Assembly: GCA_013815465.1 (NCBI GenBank) | Contig: JACDGE010000003.1 | Location: forward strand, 23,547 to 87,546 | From: Alphaproteobacteria bacterium | Lineage (GTDB): Bacteria; Pseudomonadota; Alphaproteobacteria; UBA9655 | Reading direction: 5' to 3' | Length of the DNA: 64,000 nucleotides | Shown: one piece after another, positions 18,625 to 27,997 of the stretch | Layout of the letters: each line of letters begins with the position of its first letter | Position numbering within the stretch: position 1 is the first letter of the stretch | Made by a program: the position numbers and the translations under genes | Notes under the pieces: generated by a model | Told to the model about the DNA's origin: nothing | What the model saw: only the letters and a program-made list of their open reading frames with translations | Database searches by the model: none

Positions 18625-19515
18625 TTATTCCATTTTTATATTAAAAACACGCAAAGGTACGATATGCCCTTCGCTTACTTTTGCAAATCCCAGAGGCACC
18701 CCTCTACAGAGAATGAGAACCGGTTTCTCCTCTGTGGTGTAGGAAGAGAAAACGGTCCGCCCTTGGCGAAACTTTGCCCCATCTATGTCTTCTATTTCAA
18801 GAGCCAGGATGTCGGCCAGCGCATCTTGAAGAGGTAAGACATAGTTGATTAATTCTGTTTTATGCCCTATATCCGCAAAAGTTGCTAGTAAAATCGCATT
18901 TTTTTCATGAAATGGCCCCGCTGCCGTCCGTCTCAAGCTTATAACATGGCCGCAAGTCCCCAAATGCAAAGCAATATCCCTGGCTAGACTTCGCACATAC
19001 GTGCCTTTGCTGCAGACCACTTCAAAGATGGCTGAATGGGGAGATGTATCAAGAAGAGTCAACGAATAGATCTCGAGTTTTCGTGGGGGTAAAATGACGT
19101 CCTGTCCCTCCCGAGCTAAGGTGTAGGCTCGTTTTCCATTGACTTTGAGAGCAGAATAGGCGGGAGGTACCTGTTCGATCATGCCCGTAAAGAGAGGAAG
19201 CACATCCTCTATTTCTTGTCGCTGTGGCCTGTGAGGGGAAGTTGCAGTAATTTCACCCTCTCTATCTTCCGTGGATCGGGCTTCTCCCCATTTAATTTCA
19301 AAGCGGTAAGCTTTTGTTCCGTCTAAAATGTAAGATAGGGCCTTCGTCGCTTCTCCCAAAGCAATGGGCAAAACACCTGTCGCAAGAGGATCTAAAGTTC
19401 CGCCATGTCCGACTTTTTTGACATTGAAGAGCCGTTTAACTTTGCCAACGACTTGGGCCGAGCTCATGCCCTCGGGTTTGTCAATGATAAGCCAGCCATT
19501 AATCATTTGTTTCAT
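18625..19515 (-). CDS. truB: tRNA pseudouridine-55 synthase
   Basis: Makes pseudouridine 55 in the T loop of tRNAs. 296 residues with the catalytic-Asp motif GGTLDPLATGVLPIALGEATK and the usual N terminus GWLIIDKPEGMSS. Further on are YKFEIKWG-like YRFEIKWG and KGTYVRSLARDI. The ATG overlaps the stop of a possible 33-codon ORF. The next gene, rpsO, starts 14 bases after its stop. The usual upstream rbfA and infB are absent; aspC takes that place. Confidence 0.97.
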   Translation of the reverse strand: MKQMINGWLIIDKPEGMSSAQVVGKVKRLFNVKKVGHGGTLDPLATGVLPIALGEATKALSYILDGTKAYRFEIKWGEARSTEDREGEITATSPHRPQRQEIEDVLPLFTGMIEQVPPAYSALKVNGKRAYTLAREGQDVILPPRKLEIYSLTLLDTSPHSAIFEVVCSKGTYVRSLARDIALHLGTCGHVISLRRTAAGPFHEKNAILLATFADIGHKTELINYVLPLQDALADILALEIEDIDGAKFRQGRTVFSSYTTEEKPVLILCRGVPLGFAKVSEGHIVPLRVFNIKME

Positions 19516-19613
19516 TTTAATAACACTGCCGCAACCCCACGGGCGTTATCTCCCCGAAGGCGGCGGCCCAGGAAAATTTTCATGTTACCGCGAGAGGGAT
19601 AAACACAATCCAT
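19512..19613 (-). CDS. possible 33-codon upstream ORF coupled to truB
   Basis: The ORF encodes MDCVYPSRGNMKIFLGRRLR and 13 more residues, ending in a TGA that overlaps the truB ATG as ATGA. A second ATG in frame starts at MKIFLGRRLR. This arrangement suggests translational coupling, but neither start has a clear ribosome-binding site, and the peptide is not recognised. It may be chance. Confidence 0.25.
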   Translation of the reverse strand: MDCVYPSRGNMKIFLGRRLRGDNARGVAAVLLK

Positions 19614-19633
19614 GGTCTTAATCACTCCCCATT

Positions 19634-20836
19634 TCATCGCAACACCTGAATCGCTTGCGAAATGCGGTGACACGCTTCTAATAGAAGATCTGTATCCATC
19701 GCATAGGAAACCCTAAAAGCAGGAGAAAGGCCAAAAGCAACACCAGGAACGACGGCCACACCGACAGCTTCTAAAAGGTAGGTGGCAAGGTCCGTATCAC
19801 TCGTAATTGTATCGCCGGAAGGTGTTTGTTTTCCCATTAACGCCGCACAAGATGGGTAGATATAAAAAGCGCCTTGGGGCTTAATGCAGGTGAGCCCAGG
19901 AATGGCTTTTAAAATTTCAAAGGCTTTGTCTCTGCGTTCTGCATAAACCTTTTTCCACTCGACCAAAAAATCTTGGGGCCCCTCAAGGGCCGCAACAGCG
20001 GCTTCCTGAGCGATCGAATTCGCATTGGAGGTGGATTGGGACTGAATGATAGTCATGGCTTCAATAAGTGCATGGGGGCCTGCGCCATATCCAATGCGCC
20101 ATCCGGTCATAGCATAGGTTTTTGAGACGCCGTTGACGGTGAGGATCCGCTCTTTCAAATCGGGAGCGACTTGTACCAGGGTGTGAAATTTCACTCCATC
20201 ATAGACCAGATGCTCGTAGATATCATCGCTGAGGATATGGACATGAGGAAAACGGCGCAGCACACCGGCGAGGGCTTCCAGTTCCTGCTTCTCGTACACC
20301 ATTCCCGAGGGATTATTGGGAGAATTGAGAATCACCCATTTTGTTCGTGGTGTAATATTTTCTTCCAAGGATTCGGGTGTTAGTTTTAAACTGTCTTCTG
20401 CCCTGCTCCTGACAATCACAGGCGTTCCTTCGGCGAGTTCAACCATATCTGGGTACGAGACCCAAAATGGAGCGGGAATAATGACTTCATCCCCGGGATT
20501 TAGTGTAGCAAAGAACGCATTGAAGATGACGTGTTTTGCTCCATCCCCCACAATAATTTGAGCCGGCTCATAGTGTATGTTATTTTCTTCGGCGAACTTT
20601 TTGGCGACCGCTCTTCGTAAGGCCACAGTTCCTTCAACGGCCGTATACTTCGTTTTCCCTTCCGTCATAGCCTTTGTAGCTGCGTCTATAATATGCTGGG
20701 GCGTATTAAAATCTGGCTCGCCCGCTGCGAGTCCAATGACATCATTTCCCAAAGCTTTCAATTTCGCAGCACGTGCTGAAATCTCTAAGGTGGGCGACGG
20801 CTTAATCCGCACCATGCGGTGGCTAATAAATTCCAT
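19634..20836 (-). CDS. aspC: aspartate aminotransferase (class I, I-gamma)
   Basis: PLP enzyme that transfers the amino group between aspartate and 2-oxoglutarate; members of this subgroup can also use prephenate. 400 residues with VIGLAAGEPDFNTP, GAKHVIFNAF, NSPNNPSGMVY, DDIYEHLVY, the PLP-lysine motif NGVSKTYAMTGWRIGY, and the C-terminal Arg region FRVSYAMD. The ATG at 20836 is preferred to one 30 bases upstream because it has GAGG at the right distance and matches the usual N terminus (FISHRMVRIKPSPT). It heads the leftward truB-rpsO-pnp group, with a gap of 118 bases to truB. Confidence 0.93.
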   Translation of the reverse strand: MEFISHRMVRIKPSPTLEISARAAKLKALGNDVIGLAAGEPDFNTPQHIIDAATKAMTEGKTKYTAVEGTVALRRAVAKKFAEENNIHYEPAQIIVGDGAKHVIFNAFFATLNPGDEVIIPAPFWVSYPDMVELAEGTPVIVRSRAEDSLKLTPESLEENITPRTKWVILNSPNNPSGMVYEKQELEALAGVLRRFPHVHILSDDIYEHLVYDGVKFHTLVQVAPDLKERILTVNGVSKTYAMTGWRIGYGAGPHALIEAMTIIQSQSTSNANSIAQEAAVAALEGPQDFLVEWKKVYAERRDKAFEILKAIPGLTCIKPQGAFYIYPSCAALMGKQTPSGDTITSDTDLATYLLEAVGVAVVPGVAFGLSPAFRVSYAMDTDLLLEACHRISQAIQVLR

Positions 20837-21032
20837 GGGAGCCTCAATTTGTTTGTAAGAATACATATTTTATTATAACGTAATGCAGTGGTTTTGTCCC
20901 GTTATAAGTAGAAAATTTTAGGATTTTTTCGGCCTGCGACCGTATATACATTTGATACCATATAAAGTTTTTGATGAAGTAGAAATGCTGAATCATGCTG
21001 CTAATAATAAAAAACATTATGGGAGCCGAAAA

Positions 21033-21363
21033 ATGCCTGATAACAAACCTGTTAATAAGCCTATCCATAAGCTCTCTTCTCATGATCGATTTACCCGATC
21101 TGCTATGACAAACTCTACAGTTGCGGAGGAATTTTTTCAGCAAAATTTGCCAGAACATATCAAAAAAGCAATCGACTTTTTGTCCAATTTTTGTACTATG
21201 AGACGATGGTCGGCACCCTTAAACATAGTTATGATTCAACTATTCTTCCCTTCGTGAAAGACATTATCCCCATTTTGAAAGAGCACTTGCAGATCACTTA
21301 AAGCCTGTTGTGTTACAGAAAGACTTTGAAAAGGGAAGAGAAGAAGGGATTTTAGAGCTCTAA
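21033..21363 (+). pseudogene. decayed Rpn/YhgA-like recombination-promoting nuclease
   Basis: From the ATG at 21033 the frame reads MPDNKPVNKPIHKLSSHDRF, then NSTVAEEFFQQNLPEHIKKAIDF. This is the N-terminal signature of the Rpn family (PF04754, PD-(D/E)XK putative transposase): HD-x-F followed by VAxEFxxxxLPxxI. The frame is lost within 60 codons, and the family's Glu-rich tail (DFEKGREEGILEL, stop at 21361) appears in another frame, with the catalytic middle deleted. GGGAG precedes the start. It is a relic of a mobile-element-like gene. Confidence 0.65.
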
Positions 21364-21370
21364 TTCCAAA

Positions 21371-21490
21371 ATCCCGCTCTTCGCCTTTTAAGTTTTGGGG
21401 GCGTAGCCGTCCGGGGCTCCCCCTCTGCTATGTATAAGAATACGCTCATCACTCACCCCACTCGGGCGTTTGCCTGAATTCTTGAAAAGC
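21371..21490 (-). repeat. structured dispersed element, copy B
   Basis: Read on the minus strand, this stretch begins TTTCAAGAATTC. It contains a 19-base core identical to the element between rsfS and rlmH (GATGAGCGTATTCTTATAC, here 21432-21450 reversed) and ends AAACTTAAAAGGCGAAG, close to AAACTTGAAAGACGAAG in the other copy. The core contains GTAT-tct-TATAC, a small hairpin. It lies just downstream of polA, in polA orientation, between polA and the Rpn relic. Confidence 0.75.
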
Positions 21491-21586
21491 TTTAAGTAAA
21501 CCACCTTTCAGTTTAAGTGCTAAGCTCCCGAAAGCGCTCTTCAAGGTTATACGCGAGCCCATTTCTATCCATTTAAAAAGGACCCT

Positions 21587-24283
21587 TCAAACCTCAGCCC
21601 ACGTCCTTCCCACGTTAGCCTCCACAACCAGAGGAACGGAAAGGGAAACGATTGATTCCATTGTTTTCGCAATCAACGCCTTGGACTTTTCCAAGACATC
21701 GTCTGCAATTTCAAAAATAAGTTCATCATGAACTTGCAAGAGCATATGAGCTTGCAATCCTTTTTCCTTAAACAGGCGATCAAGCTTAATCATGGCTTTC
21801 TTAATAATATCTGCATTTCCCCCTTGCAGAGGAGCATTAATGGCTTGCCGTTCAGCAAAATTTCTTCGATTTGGGTCACGGCTATGAATATCGGGAATGA
21901 AACACCGCCGGCCTAGCAGAGTTGCAACATAGCCTTGGTCCCGTGCCTCTTGCTTCATGCGTTCCATATAGGCCTGAATGCCGGGATAATGAATGAAATA
22001 GGCAGTGATATATTGAGTGGCGCTGTCTCTGCTAATTCCCAACTGACGGGCCAACCCAAAAGGACTAATACCATAGATGATGCCAAAGTTAATGGCCTTG
22101 GCGCGGTACCTCAACTCAAGCGTGACATCTTCAAGAGGGACGCCAAAAACCAAGGCGGCGGTTTCTGCGTGGATGTCTTTCCCTTCTCTAAACGCTTTTT
22201 GAAGCTCAGGAAGATTAGCCATATGGGCTAAAAGTCGTAATTCAATTTGGGAGTAATCTACAGATAGGAGCTGCATTCCTGGGCTCGCCACAAAAGCGGA
22301 CCTGATCTTTTTCCCTTCCTCTTTCCGAATAGGAATATTTTGTAAGTTAGGGTCGGAGGAGGCAAGACGCCCCGTAGAGGTCGCGGCCATGGCATACGAT
22401 GTATGGACCCGCCCCGTGTGGGGATTAATCTGGCGAGGTAAAGCATCTGTGTATGTACTTTTGAGCTTTGATAATTGTCGCCATTCTAACAAGGTATCAG
22501 CTAATGTAAATCCTTGTTCAGAGAGACTCTCTAACACGTCGGCGGAAGTACTATAGGCTCCGGTTTTCCCCTTTTTCCCTCCAGGAAATTTTAATTTTTC
22601 AAATAAAATTTCACCCAACTGTTTGGGCGAAGCCACATTAAAAGGGGTTCCCGCTTCGGCTTGTATATTTTTTTCAATATCTATAAGACGCCTTTCAAAC
22701 TCCAGACTCAGCTTTTTTAAAATGCCGCCATCCACTTTAATACCGCGCCATTCCATATTAACAAGCACAGGAATGAGGGGGCGTTCCATCGTTTCATAAA
22801 CGCTGCATTGCTTGTCCTCCAAAAGCCGTGGCTTTAAGAGGGTATATAGCTGGAGGGTAATGTCCGCATCTTCTGCGGCATAAGTCAGAGCTTTCTCAAG
22901 GGGAACCTTATCAAAAGTCACCTGACTTCGCCCCGATCCTACCACATCTTGATATTTAATGGTGTTGTAATCCAGGTAAAGCGAAGCCAGCTCGTCCATC
23001 CCGTGGCCATGTTTTGCCCCTTCCAGGATATAAGAGAGAACCATGGTGTCCTCCACAGGGCTTATGTCGATTCCATATTTTTTTAGGACAAGGGCATCAT
23101 ATTTAATATTTTGCCCTATCTTTAAAACAGAAGGACTTTCCAAAAGCGGCTTGAGAAGAGCTAGAGCATGCTTCCAGGGGATTTGTTCAGGTGTCGTTCC
23201 TGGATTTAAAAGATCCCGCTCTTGCCCCTTATGACCTACAGGGATATAGCAGGACTTCCCTGGCTCCGTAGAGAGGGAAATCCCCACCAGCTGAGCCTCC
23301 ATGGCATCAAGAGAGGTGGTTTCCGTATCAAAAGCTGTATAGCCGACCGCATGAATATGATCTACCCATTTTTGCAAGGCTTCTAGATCTTGAACAAGCT
23401 CGTAGGAGGCACGCGTCTGGGGGGCCGGGGCTATTTCCTTTTCGAGACGATGCATAAGGGTTGTGAAGTTTTGCTGTTTTAAAAAGGCGAAAGCCTTATC
23501 TGCTTGGAAGGGTTTAACAGCAAAGGACTTTATGGTTTGGGTAACGGGAACATCATCTTTCAACTTCACGAGTTCTTTCGAAATGCGGGCCGCTTCGATG
23601 TTGGCTTTGAGGGTTTCTCGGCGTTTCGGTTGTTTGATGTCGTCGAGGTTTTCGAGCAGGTTTTCTAAAGTTCCATAAATTTGAATCAACTCAGCTGCAG
23701 TCTTAATCCCAATGCCAGGAACGCCTGGAATATTATCCGTCGAATCACCCGCAAGGGCTTGCACATCAGTTACTTGCTCTGGCGGCACCCCAAATTTTTC
23801 CTTCACCTCCTCGACGCCGATCATGCGGTTTTTGATGGGATCCAACATACGAACCGACCCCCCCACCAATTGCATGAGGTCCTTATCGGAGGACACAATT
23901 GTCACATCACCCTCTTGAGAGTGGGCGTAGGTTGCGATCAAATCATCCGCTTCAAAGCCTTCCTTTTCGATGTGGGCCACATCAAAAGCTTCACAGGCTT
24001 GGCGAATCAAAGAAAATTGAGGGATTAGTTCAGGGGGCGTTTCCTGGCGGTTGGCCTTGTACGCGGGATAAATCTTATTACGATAGGTTTCCCGGGCCGC
24101 ATCGAAAACGACCACTAAGTAATCGGGGTTTTTTTCGCGCAAAAGCTTTATCAGCATATTAGTAAACCCAAGTACGGCTCCGATTTGTATGCCATCTGGA
24201 CGCGTTAGAGGGGGCAATGCATGAAAGGCTCGGAAGATATATCCGGATCCATCTACAAGGTAGATTTGGGGTTTATGGGACAT
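21587..24283 (-). CDS. polA: DNA polymerase I
   Basis: Full-length PolA of 898 residues for Okazaki fragment processing and repair synthesis. It has a 5' nuclease domain (YLVDGSGYIFRAFHALPPL, GFEADDLIATYA, ALAGDSTDNIPGVPGIG). The 3'-5' exonuclease domain has intact AFDTETTSLD and so is probably active, unlike in many bacteria. The polymerase domain shows motif A DYSQIELRLLAH, motif B RAKAINFGIIYG and motif C VHDELIFE. It is transcribed alone leftwards. A structured repeat lies 97 bases after the stop. Confidence 0.98.
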   Translation of the reverse strand: MSHKPQIYLVDGSGYIFRAFHALPPLTRPDGIQIGAVLGFTNMLIKLLREKNPDYLVVVFDAARETYRNKIYPAYKANRQETPPELIPQFSLIRQACEAFDVAHIEKEGFEADDLIATYAHSQEGDVTIVSSDKDLMQLVGGSVRMLDPIKNRMIGVEEVKEKFGVPPEQVTDVQALAGDSTDNIPGVPGIGIKTAAELIQIYGTLENLLENLDDIKQPKRRETLKANIEAARISKELVKLKDDVPVTQTIKSFAVKPFQADKAFAFLKQQNFTTLMHRLEKEIAPAPQTRASYELVQDLEALQKWVDHIHAVGYTAFDTETTSLDAMEAQLVGISLSTEPGKSCYIPVGHKGQERDLLNPGTTPEQIPWKHALALLKPLLESPSVLKIGQNIKYDALVLKKYGIDISPVEDTMVLSYILEGAKHGHGMDELASLYLDYNTIKYQDVVGSGRSQVTFDKVPLEKALTYAAEDADITLQLYTLLKPRLLEDKQCSVYETMERPLIPVLVNMEWRGIKVDGGILKKLSLEFERRLIDIEKNIQAEAGTPFNVASPKQLGEILFEKLKFPGGKKGKTGAYSTSADVLESLSEQGFTLADTLLEWRQLSKLKSTYTDALPRQINPHTGRVHTSYAMAATSTGRLASSDPNLQNIPIRKEEGKKIRSAFVASPGMQLLSVDYSQIELRLLAHMANLPELQKAFREGKDIHAETAALVFGVPLEDVTLELRYRAKAINFGIIYGISPFGLARQLGISRDSATQYITAYFIHYPGIQAYMERMKQEARDQGYVATLLGRRCFIPDIHSRDPNRRNFAERQAINAPLQGGNADIIKKAMIKLDRLFKEKGLQAHMLLQVHDELIFEIADDVLEKSKALIAKTMESIVSLSVPLVVEANVGRTWAEV

Positions 24284-24512
24284 GAGGGGTTCCTTTTTCC
24301 TGCGTTTATTTCACAACTCAAGTTGTATAGAGATATGAAGAAAAAGCAAGTTGGGAGGCGGCAATGGATGCAATTAATAGTGGGGTTTTTTGACAAAATA
24401 GCCAAACCATGGCTATCTCAGAATTCAGAGAGTGTTGGCGAACCTTAGACTTCTAAATTCCAGGGTGCTAGAATAATTGAGCGTAATTTGCCCTTGGGAC
24501 AGAAGTCACTTA

Positions 24513-24773
24513 TTAATTTGGATAGAAGTCCAGCATTTTATTAAGTTTCATTTGATCAACGCAATCTTTGCAACCTTCGCTAAGTTTATCTTTAAAGCAT
24601 TGGCTCATCGTGTTTTTTGTTTTATCTTGTATGTTTTCTTCGCACTGCTGTTTTACCTCCGGGAACTCATAGCTACAGCTACTACGACAATCAGTATTTC
24701 CTGAGGTCGTAAAAGCAAAGCTGAGGAATAACCCTAAAGCACCAACGGTCAAGAATTTAAATTTTTTTAACAT
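24513..24773 (-). CDS. small Cys-rich exported protein
   Basis: 86 residues. It starts with a signal peptide (MLKKFKFLTVGALGLFLSFA). The mature part is short and charged, with paired Cys (DCRSSC, QQC, SQC, GCKDC). Such spacing suggests disulphide-bonded helices in the periplasm or outside the cell. The ATG at 24773 has GGGAG nine bases upstream and is preferred to an in-frame start 27 codons earlier. The family is not recognised. It is one of several small Cys-rich exported proteins in the window. Confidence 0.62.
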   Translation of the reverse strand: MLKKFKFLTVGALGLFLSFAFTTSGNTDCRSSCSYEFPEVKQQCEENIQDKTKNTMSQCFKDKLSEGCKDCVDQMKLNKMLDFYPN

Positions 24774-24942
24774 GGTAATCTCCCAGTGATTTGGTGTGTG
24801 CAGTAAAAGAGCAAGCCTATGCGCTTTGGAGTCAAAGGTTTCCGCCGTAAACACAGTATTTCACATTAAATTTAAGAAATGATTAAAAGAACAAATTGTC
24901 CTAGAAAGATTATATTCCGCCACTCTGATGCCTGACCCCTGA

Positions 24943-25404
24943 TCATCCCTTATCCCGCATCAAACGTCCCTTCTCTCGCTGCCAATCCCGCTCTTTTTCT
25001 GTGTCTCTTTTATCCGCTTTGTTCTTACCCGACGCAAGGCCAAGCTCAACTTTTGCAATGCCTCGCTCATTAAAATAAAGAGAAAGGGGAACAAGGGTCA
25101 TCCCTTTTCGGCGAATGGCGATTAAAAGGCGATCAAGTTCCCGACGGCGCACAAGAAGTTTCCGCGGCCTTTTCGGGTTATGGTTGAAACGACTGGCTTC
25201 GTTATACTCTGGAATAAAGGAATTGATCAGGAACAACTCATCCTCTTCATCGGAGGCGTAAGATTCAACAATGCTGCCCTTTCCTTGGCGCAAGGATTTA
25301 ACCTCACTGCCAAAAAGCATGATGCCTGCTTCGATGTTTTCTTCAATAAAATAATCAAATCGTGCCCTTTTATTCAGAGCAACGACTTTTTTTTCCGTTG
25401 TCAT
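24943..25404 (-). CDS. smpB: SsrA-binding protein SmpB
   Basis: tmRNA-binding protein for trans-translation and ribosome rescue. 153 residues, typical length, with [42 protein letters not shown] and the basic tail [18 protein letters not shown]. It is divergent from slt, with 71 bases between. The tmRNA gene itself is not in the window. Confidence 0.97.
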   Translation of the reverse strand: MTTEKKVVALNKRARFDYFIEENIEAGIMLFGSEVKSLRQGKGSIVESYASDEEDELFLINSFIPEYNEASRFNHNPKRPRKLLVRRRELDRLLIAIRRKGMTLVPLSLYFNERGIAKVELGLASGKNKADKRDTEKERDWQREKGRLMRDKG

Positions 25405-25475
25405 TTTTCGTCTACCTTAGGGCGTCGGAATGGTGTAAGCATAATAAATCCTCTTAAGCAAGATAAAGTGCACTT

Positions 25476-27425
25476 ATGACAATACCTTTCTTTAGAAAAC
25501 TCTACAAGACATTCTCCCTTAGCATATGCCTAACAACACCCCTCTACGCCCAGACTGTTGAACAAGAATTGAAATCTTGTAAGGCGGCCCTGTTATCCCA
25601 GATTAATGAGCAAAAGAGACTCACCGCCAACGATTGCCCCGTTTCAGAGAAATTGGTTTACTGGCTTGGGATATTAAGAAATCCTGATCAATTTACACCT
25701 CGAGAATTGTCAGCCTTTCTTAATACGCATGCGCACTGGCCCCAGCATGAAAAGCTTTGCAAAAAAGCAGAAGAGGTTATCAGCACCAAAGCTTCTCCTG
25801 AAGAGGTCCTCGCCTGGTTCGACAACCATCCGCCTCAAACGCCTGAGGGAGTGACAGTATATGGAAAAACTCTCCTTTCTCATCAACAAAAACAAAAAGC
25901 AGCACAAGTCGTGGGTAATGCATGGCAAACCATGGCCTTAAGCAAGGAAGAAGAAAAAAAATTCCTCGCCCATTTTGGCCCTCTTCTCCAGGAAAAAAAT
26001 CATATCGCCCGCCTTGAATTTCTTTTAAGGGATGAAGACGTGGGGGGAGCTAAACGGCTATTGCCGCATCTTTCTGTAAATCACCAAAAGATTGTGCATG
26101 TACGAATGGCGTTTCTTGCAGCAAAATCAGATGCTCTGCAGCAAATGGCGGCTCTTTCCCCCCAACTATGCCAAAATGAAGGACTGCTCTACGAAAAAAC
26201 GAAATGGCATCGTAAACGAAGTGAGTATAAACAGGCCGAGCAAATCTTGGTCAAGGCTTCCATAAGCCCTCTCTATGCAGAAAAATGGTGGAAAGAACAA
26301 AACTATATTGCCCGTGAATTAATCGCCTTACAGGAGTTTGGTGCTGCGTATAAGGTCGTTAAACCCCATAATATTCAACCAGGTGTGGACGCTTTTTCTG
26401 AGGCGGAGTGGTTTGCGGGGTGGCTGGCCTTACGGTTTTTGGACAAGCCTGACGTTGCTCTTGCCCATTTCAAAACGCTGTCAGCTCATGTTAAGGGCGC
26501 TATTAGCAAGTCTCGGGGTGCCTATTGGGTGGGCCGAGCATATGAACATAAGGGAGAGAACGAGCTTGCCGAAAAAGCTTATGCTAAGGCTGCTTGTTAT
26601 AAAACAACCTACTATGGCCAATTGGCCGCGGCCAAAATCAAGGAAAAACCTTTCCCCATCTTGAGCGCAGCCCCTCGCGTCAAACAGGAGGAAAGGCAAC
26701 GGTTTGACCAAAACGAGCTGGTCAAGGCTGCGCATATTTTGAAGGGGCTGGGGAGTGCGGCGGATCATGAGCTCAGCAAGTTCCTTCTTCAGATAGGGAG
26801 CCAAGCCAAAACAAAAGTCGAGAGAGAGCTCAGTGTTCAGTTGGCCCAGGCTCTTTCCCTAAAAGATGTGGTATGGGTCGCCAAAAAGGCAGGCCATGGG
26901 GAGCCTGTCCTCTTGAAAGCTGCTTTTCCCACATATACTGTTCCGCAAAAAGGTCAAGAGATGCCTGAAACACCTCTCGTGATGGCCATTGCTTATCAGG
27001 AAAGTCGTTTTGATCCTTCGGCTCTCAGTTCGGCTGGGGCCATGGGACTTTTGCAATTAATTTCGACAACGGCAGCCCATGAAGCTAAACGCTTAGGTCT
27101 TTCCCACAGGGATAATAAACTTTTCAATCCTCAGTATAATCTGATCTTGGGCTCTGCTCACCTGTCCCGTCTTTTAAATAATTTTATGGGCTCCTACATT
27201 TTGATGATGGCAGCTTACAATGCAGGGCCTACACCCGTAAAACGTTGGATCAAAGAATTGGGAGATCCTCGGAGTGATGAGGTAGATATTATCGATTGGA
27301 TTGAAATGATTCCTTACTATGAAACTCGAAACTATGTCATGCGGGTTCTTGAGAACGTCACAAACTATCGAAGCGCCCTTCAAACGAACCCCAAGAAAAC
27401 GATTGTGGATGATTTGAAGCGGTGA
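25476..27425 (+). CDS. slt: soluble lytic murein transglycosylase
   Basis: Cleaves the MurNAc-GlcNAc bond of peptidoglycan with 1,6-anhydro products in the periplasm. 649 residues: a signal peptide (SLSICLTTPLYA), a long alpha-helical superhelix of TPR-like repeats at about 40-480, and a C-terminal SLT domain with catalytic Glu in AIAYQESRFDPSALS, then GAMGLLQLI and MAAYNAGPTPVKRW. Domain order and length match the Slt70 type. It is divergent from smpB. Confidence 0.95.
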   Translation: MTIPFFRKLYKTFSLSICLTTPLYAQTVEQELKSCKAALLSQINEQKRLTANDCPVSEKLVYWLGILRNPDQFTPRELSAFLNTHAHWPQHEKLCKKAEEVISTKASPEEVLAWFDNHPPQTPEGVTVYGKTLLSHQQKQKAAQVVGNAWQTMALSKEEEKKFLAHFGPLLQEKNHIARLEFLLRDEDVGGAKRLLPHLSVNHQKIVHVRMAFLAAKSDALQQMAALSPQLCQNEGLLYEKTKWHRKRSEYKQAEQILVKASISPLYAEKWWKEQNYIARELIALQEFGAAYKVVKPHNIQPGVDAFSEAEWFAGWLALRFLDKPDVALAHFKTLSAHVKGAISKSRGAYWVGRAYEHKGENELAEKAYAKAACYKTTYYGQLAAAKIKEKPFPILSAAPRVKQEERQRFDQNELVKAAHILKGLGSAADHELSKFLLQIGSQAKTKVERELSVQLAQALSLKDVVWVAKKAGHGEPVLLKAAFPTYTVPQKGQEMPETPLVMAIAYQESRFDPSALSSAGAMGLLQLISTTAAHEAKRLGLSHRDNKLFNPQYNLILGSAHLSRLLNNFMGSYILMMAAYNAGPTPVKRWIKELGDPRSDEVDIIDWIEMIPYYETRNYVMRVLENVTNYRSALQTNPKKTIVDDLKR

Positions 27426-27761
27426 GGGGAGACGGAGCAAAATTATTATGAAAGCTCAATGAGAACAGAAATTTTTTCAATAACTTCAGTAATGACGGCA
27501 GGGAAAATTCTTTTGTAATAATCAGCTGGTGATCCTGGTCAGAGACCTCTACAGGAGCTCCTTCATGGACCCCAATCATTATTTGCCAAGACCCGAGGAA
27601 TCCTTAAACCCAGACTCTTCCCCCCTCTCACTACGTATATATGCAGGCTATATTTCCTTATATATAAAAAGTATATATGATGTTTGAAAAACAAGAAAAC
27701 CCAATTTAACTGGTTGTTTTGAAAGGTTTTGCCGCCCAAAAAAGATTAATTCCCTAAAGGC
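27426..27761. other. gap after slt without a supported gene
   Basis: No feature is supported. A minus-strand frame of 73 codons (27358-27579) overlaps the slt 3' end and has neither a ribosome-binding site nor a recognisable domain. The stretch around 27640-27690 is AT-rich with ATATAT runs. Confidence 0.4.
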
Positions 27762-27789
27762 TTGCATTTTTCAAAAATACCCTTATATT
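27762..27789 (+). promoter_or_regulatory. promoter of the cold-shock gene
   Basis: TTGCAT (27762-27767) and TATATT (27784-27789) are 16 bases apart. Transcription from here would give a leader of about 200 bases before the csp start at 27998. Long structured leaders are typical of cold-shock mRNAs and act as thermosensors; none of the structure was computed. Confidence 0.45.
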
Positions 27790-27997
27790 GGTAAGTGAGT
27801 TTAACACTCCTATAAGGAAACAGACCGTAGAGATGATGTGCTCTGCGTAAGAAACTAAGATTGACTTTACGCCTTCTTCTTCTTACCCTCAGCCAGCCTT
27901 CCATATGTAAGACGCAATAGCGACCGTGCAGAGGATAGATTTTTTGCGTTTTGTAATGAACTCGATTTAATAAACGTTTGACTATAAGGATATAGAG

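Noticed and set aside
20844..21158. Minus-strand frame of 104 codons upstream of aspC
   Set aside because: It is antisense to the Rpn relic and its promoter region; no family or start signal.
27358..27579. Minus-strand frame starting MIGVHEGAPVEVSDQDHQLI
   Set aside because: It overlaps the slt 3' end and has no ribosome-binding site or recognisable domain; a relic is possible but not supported.
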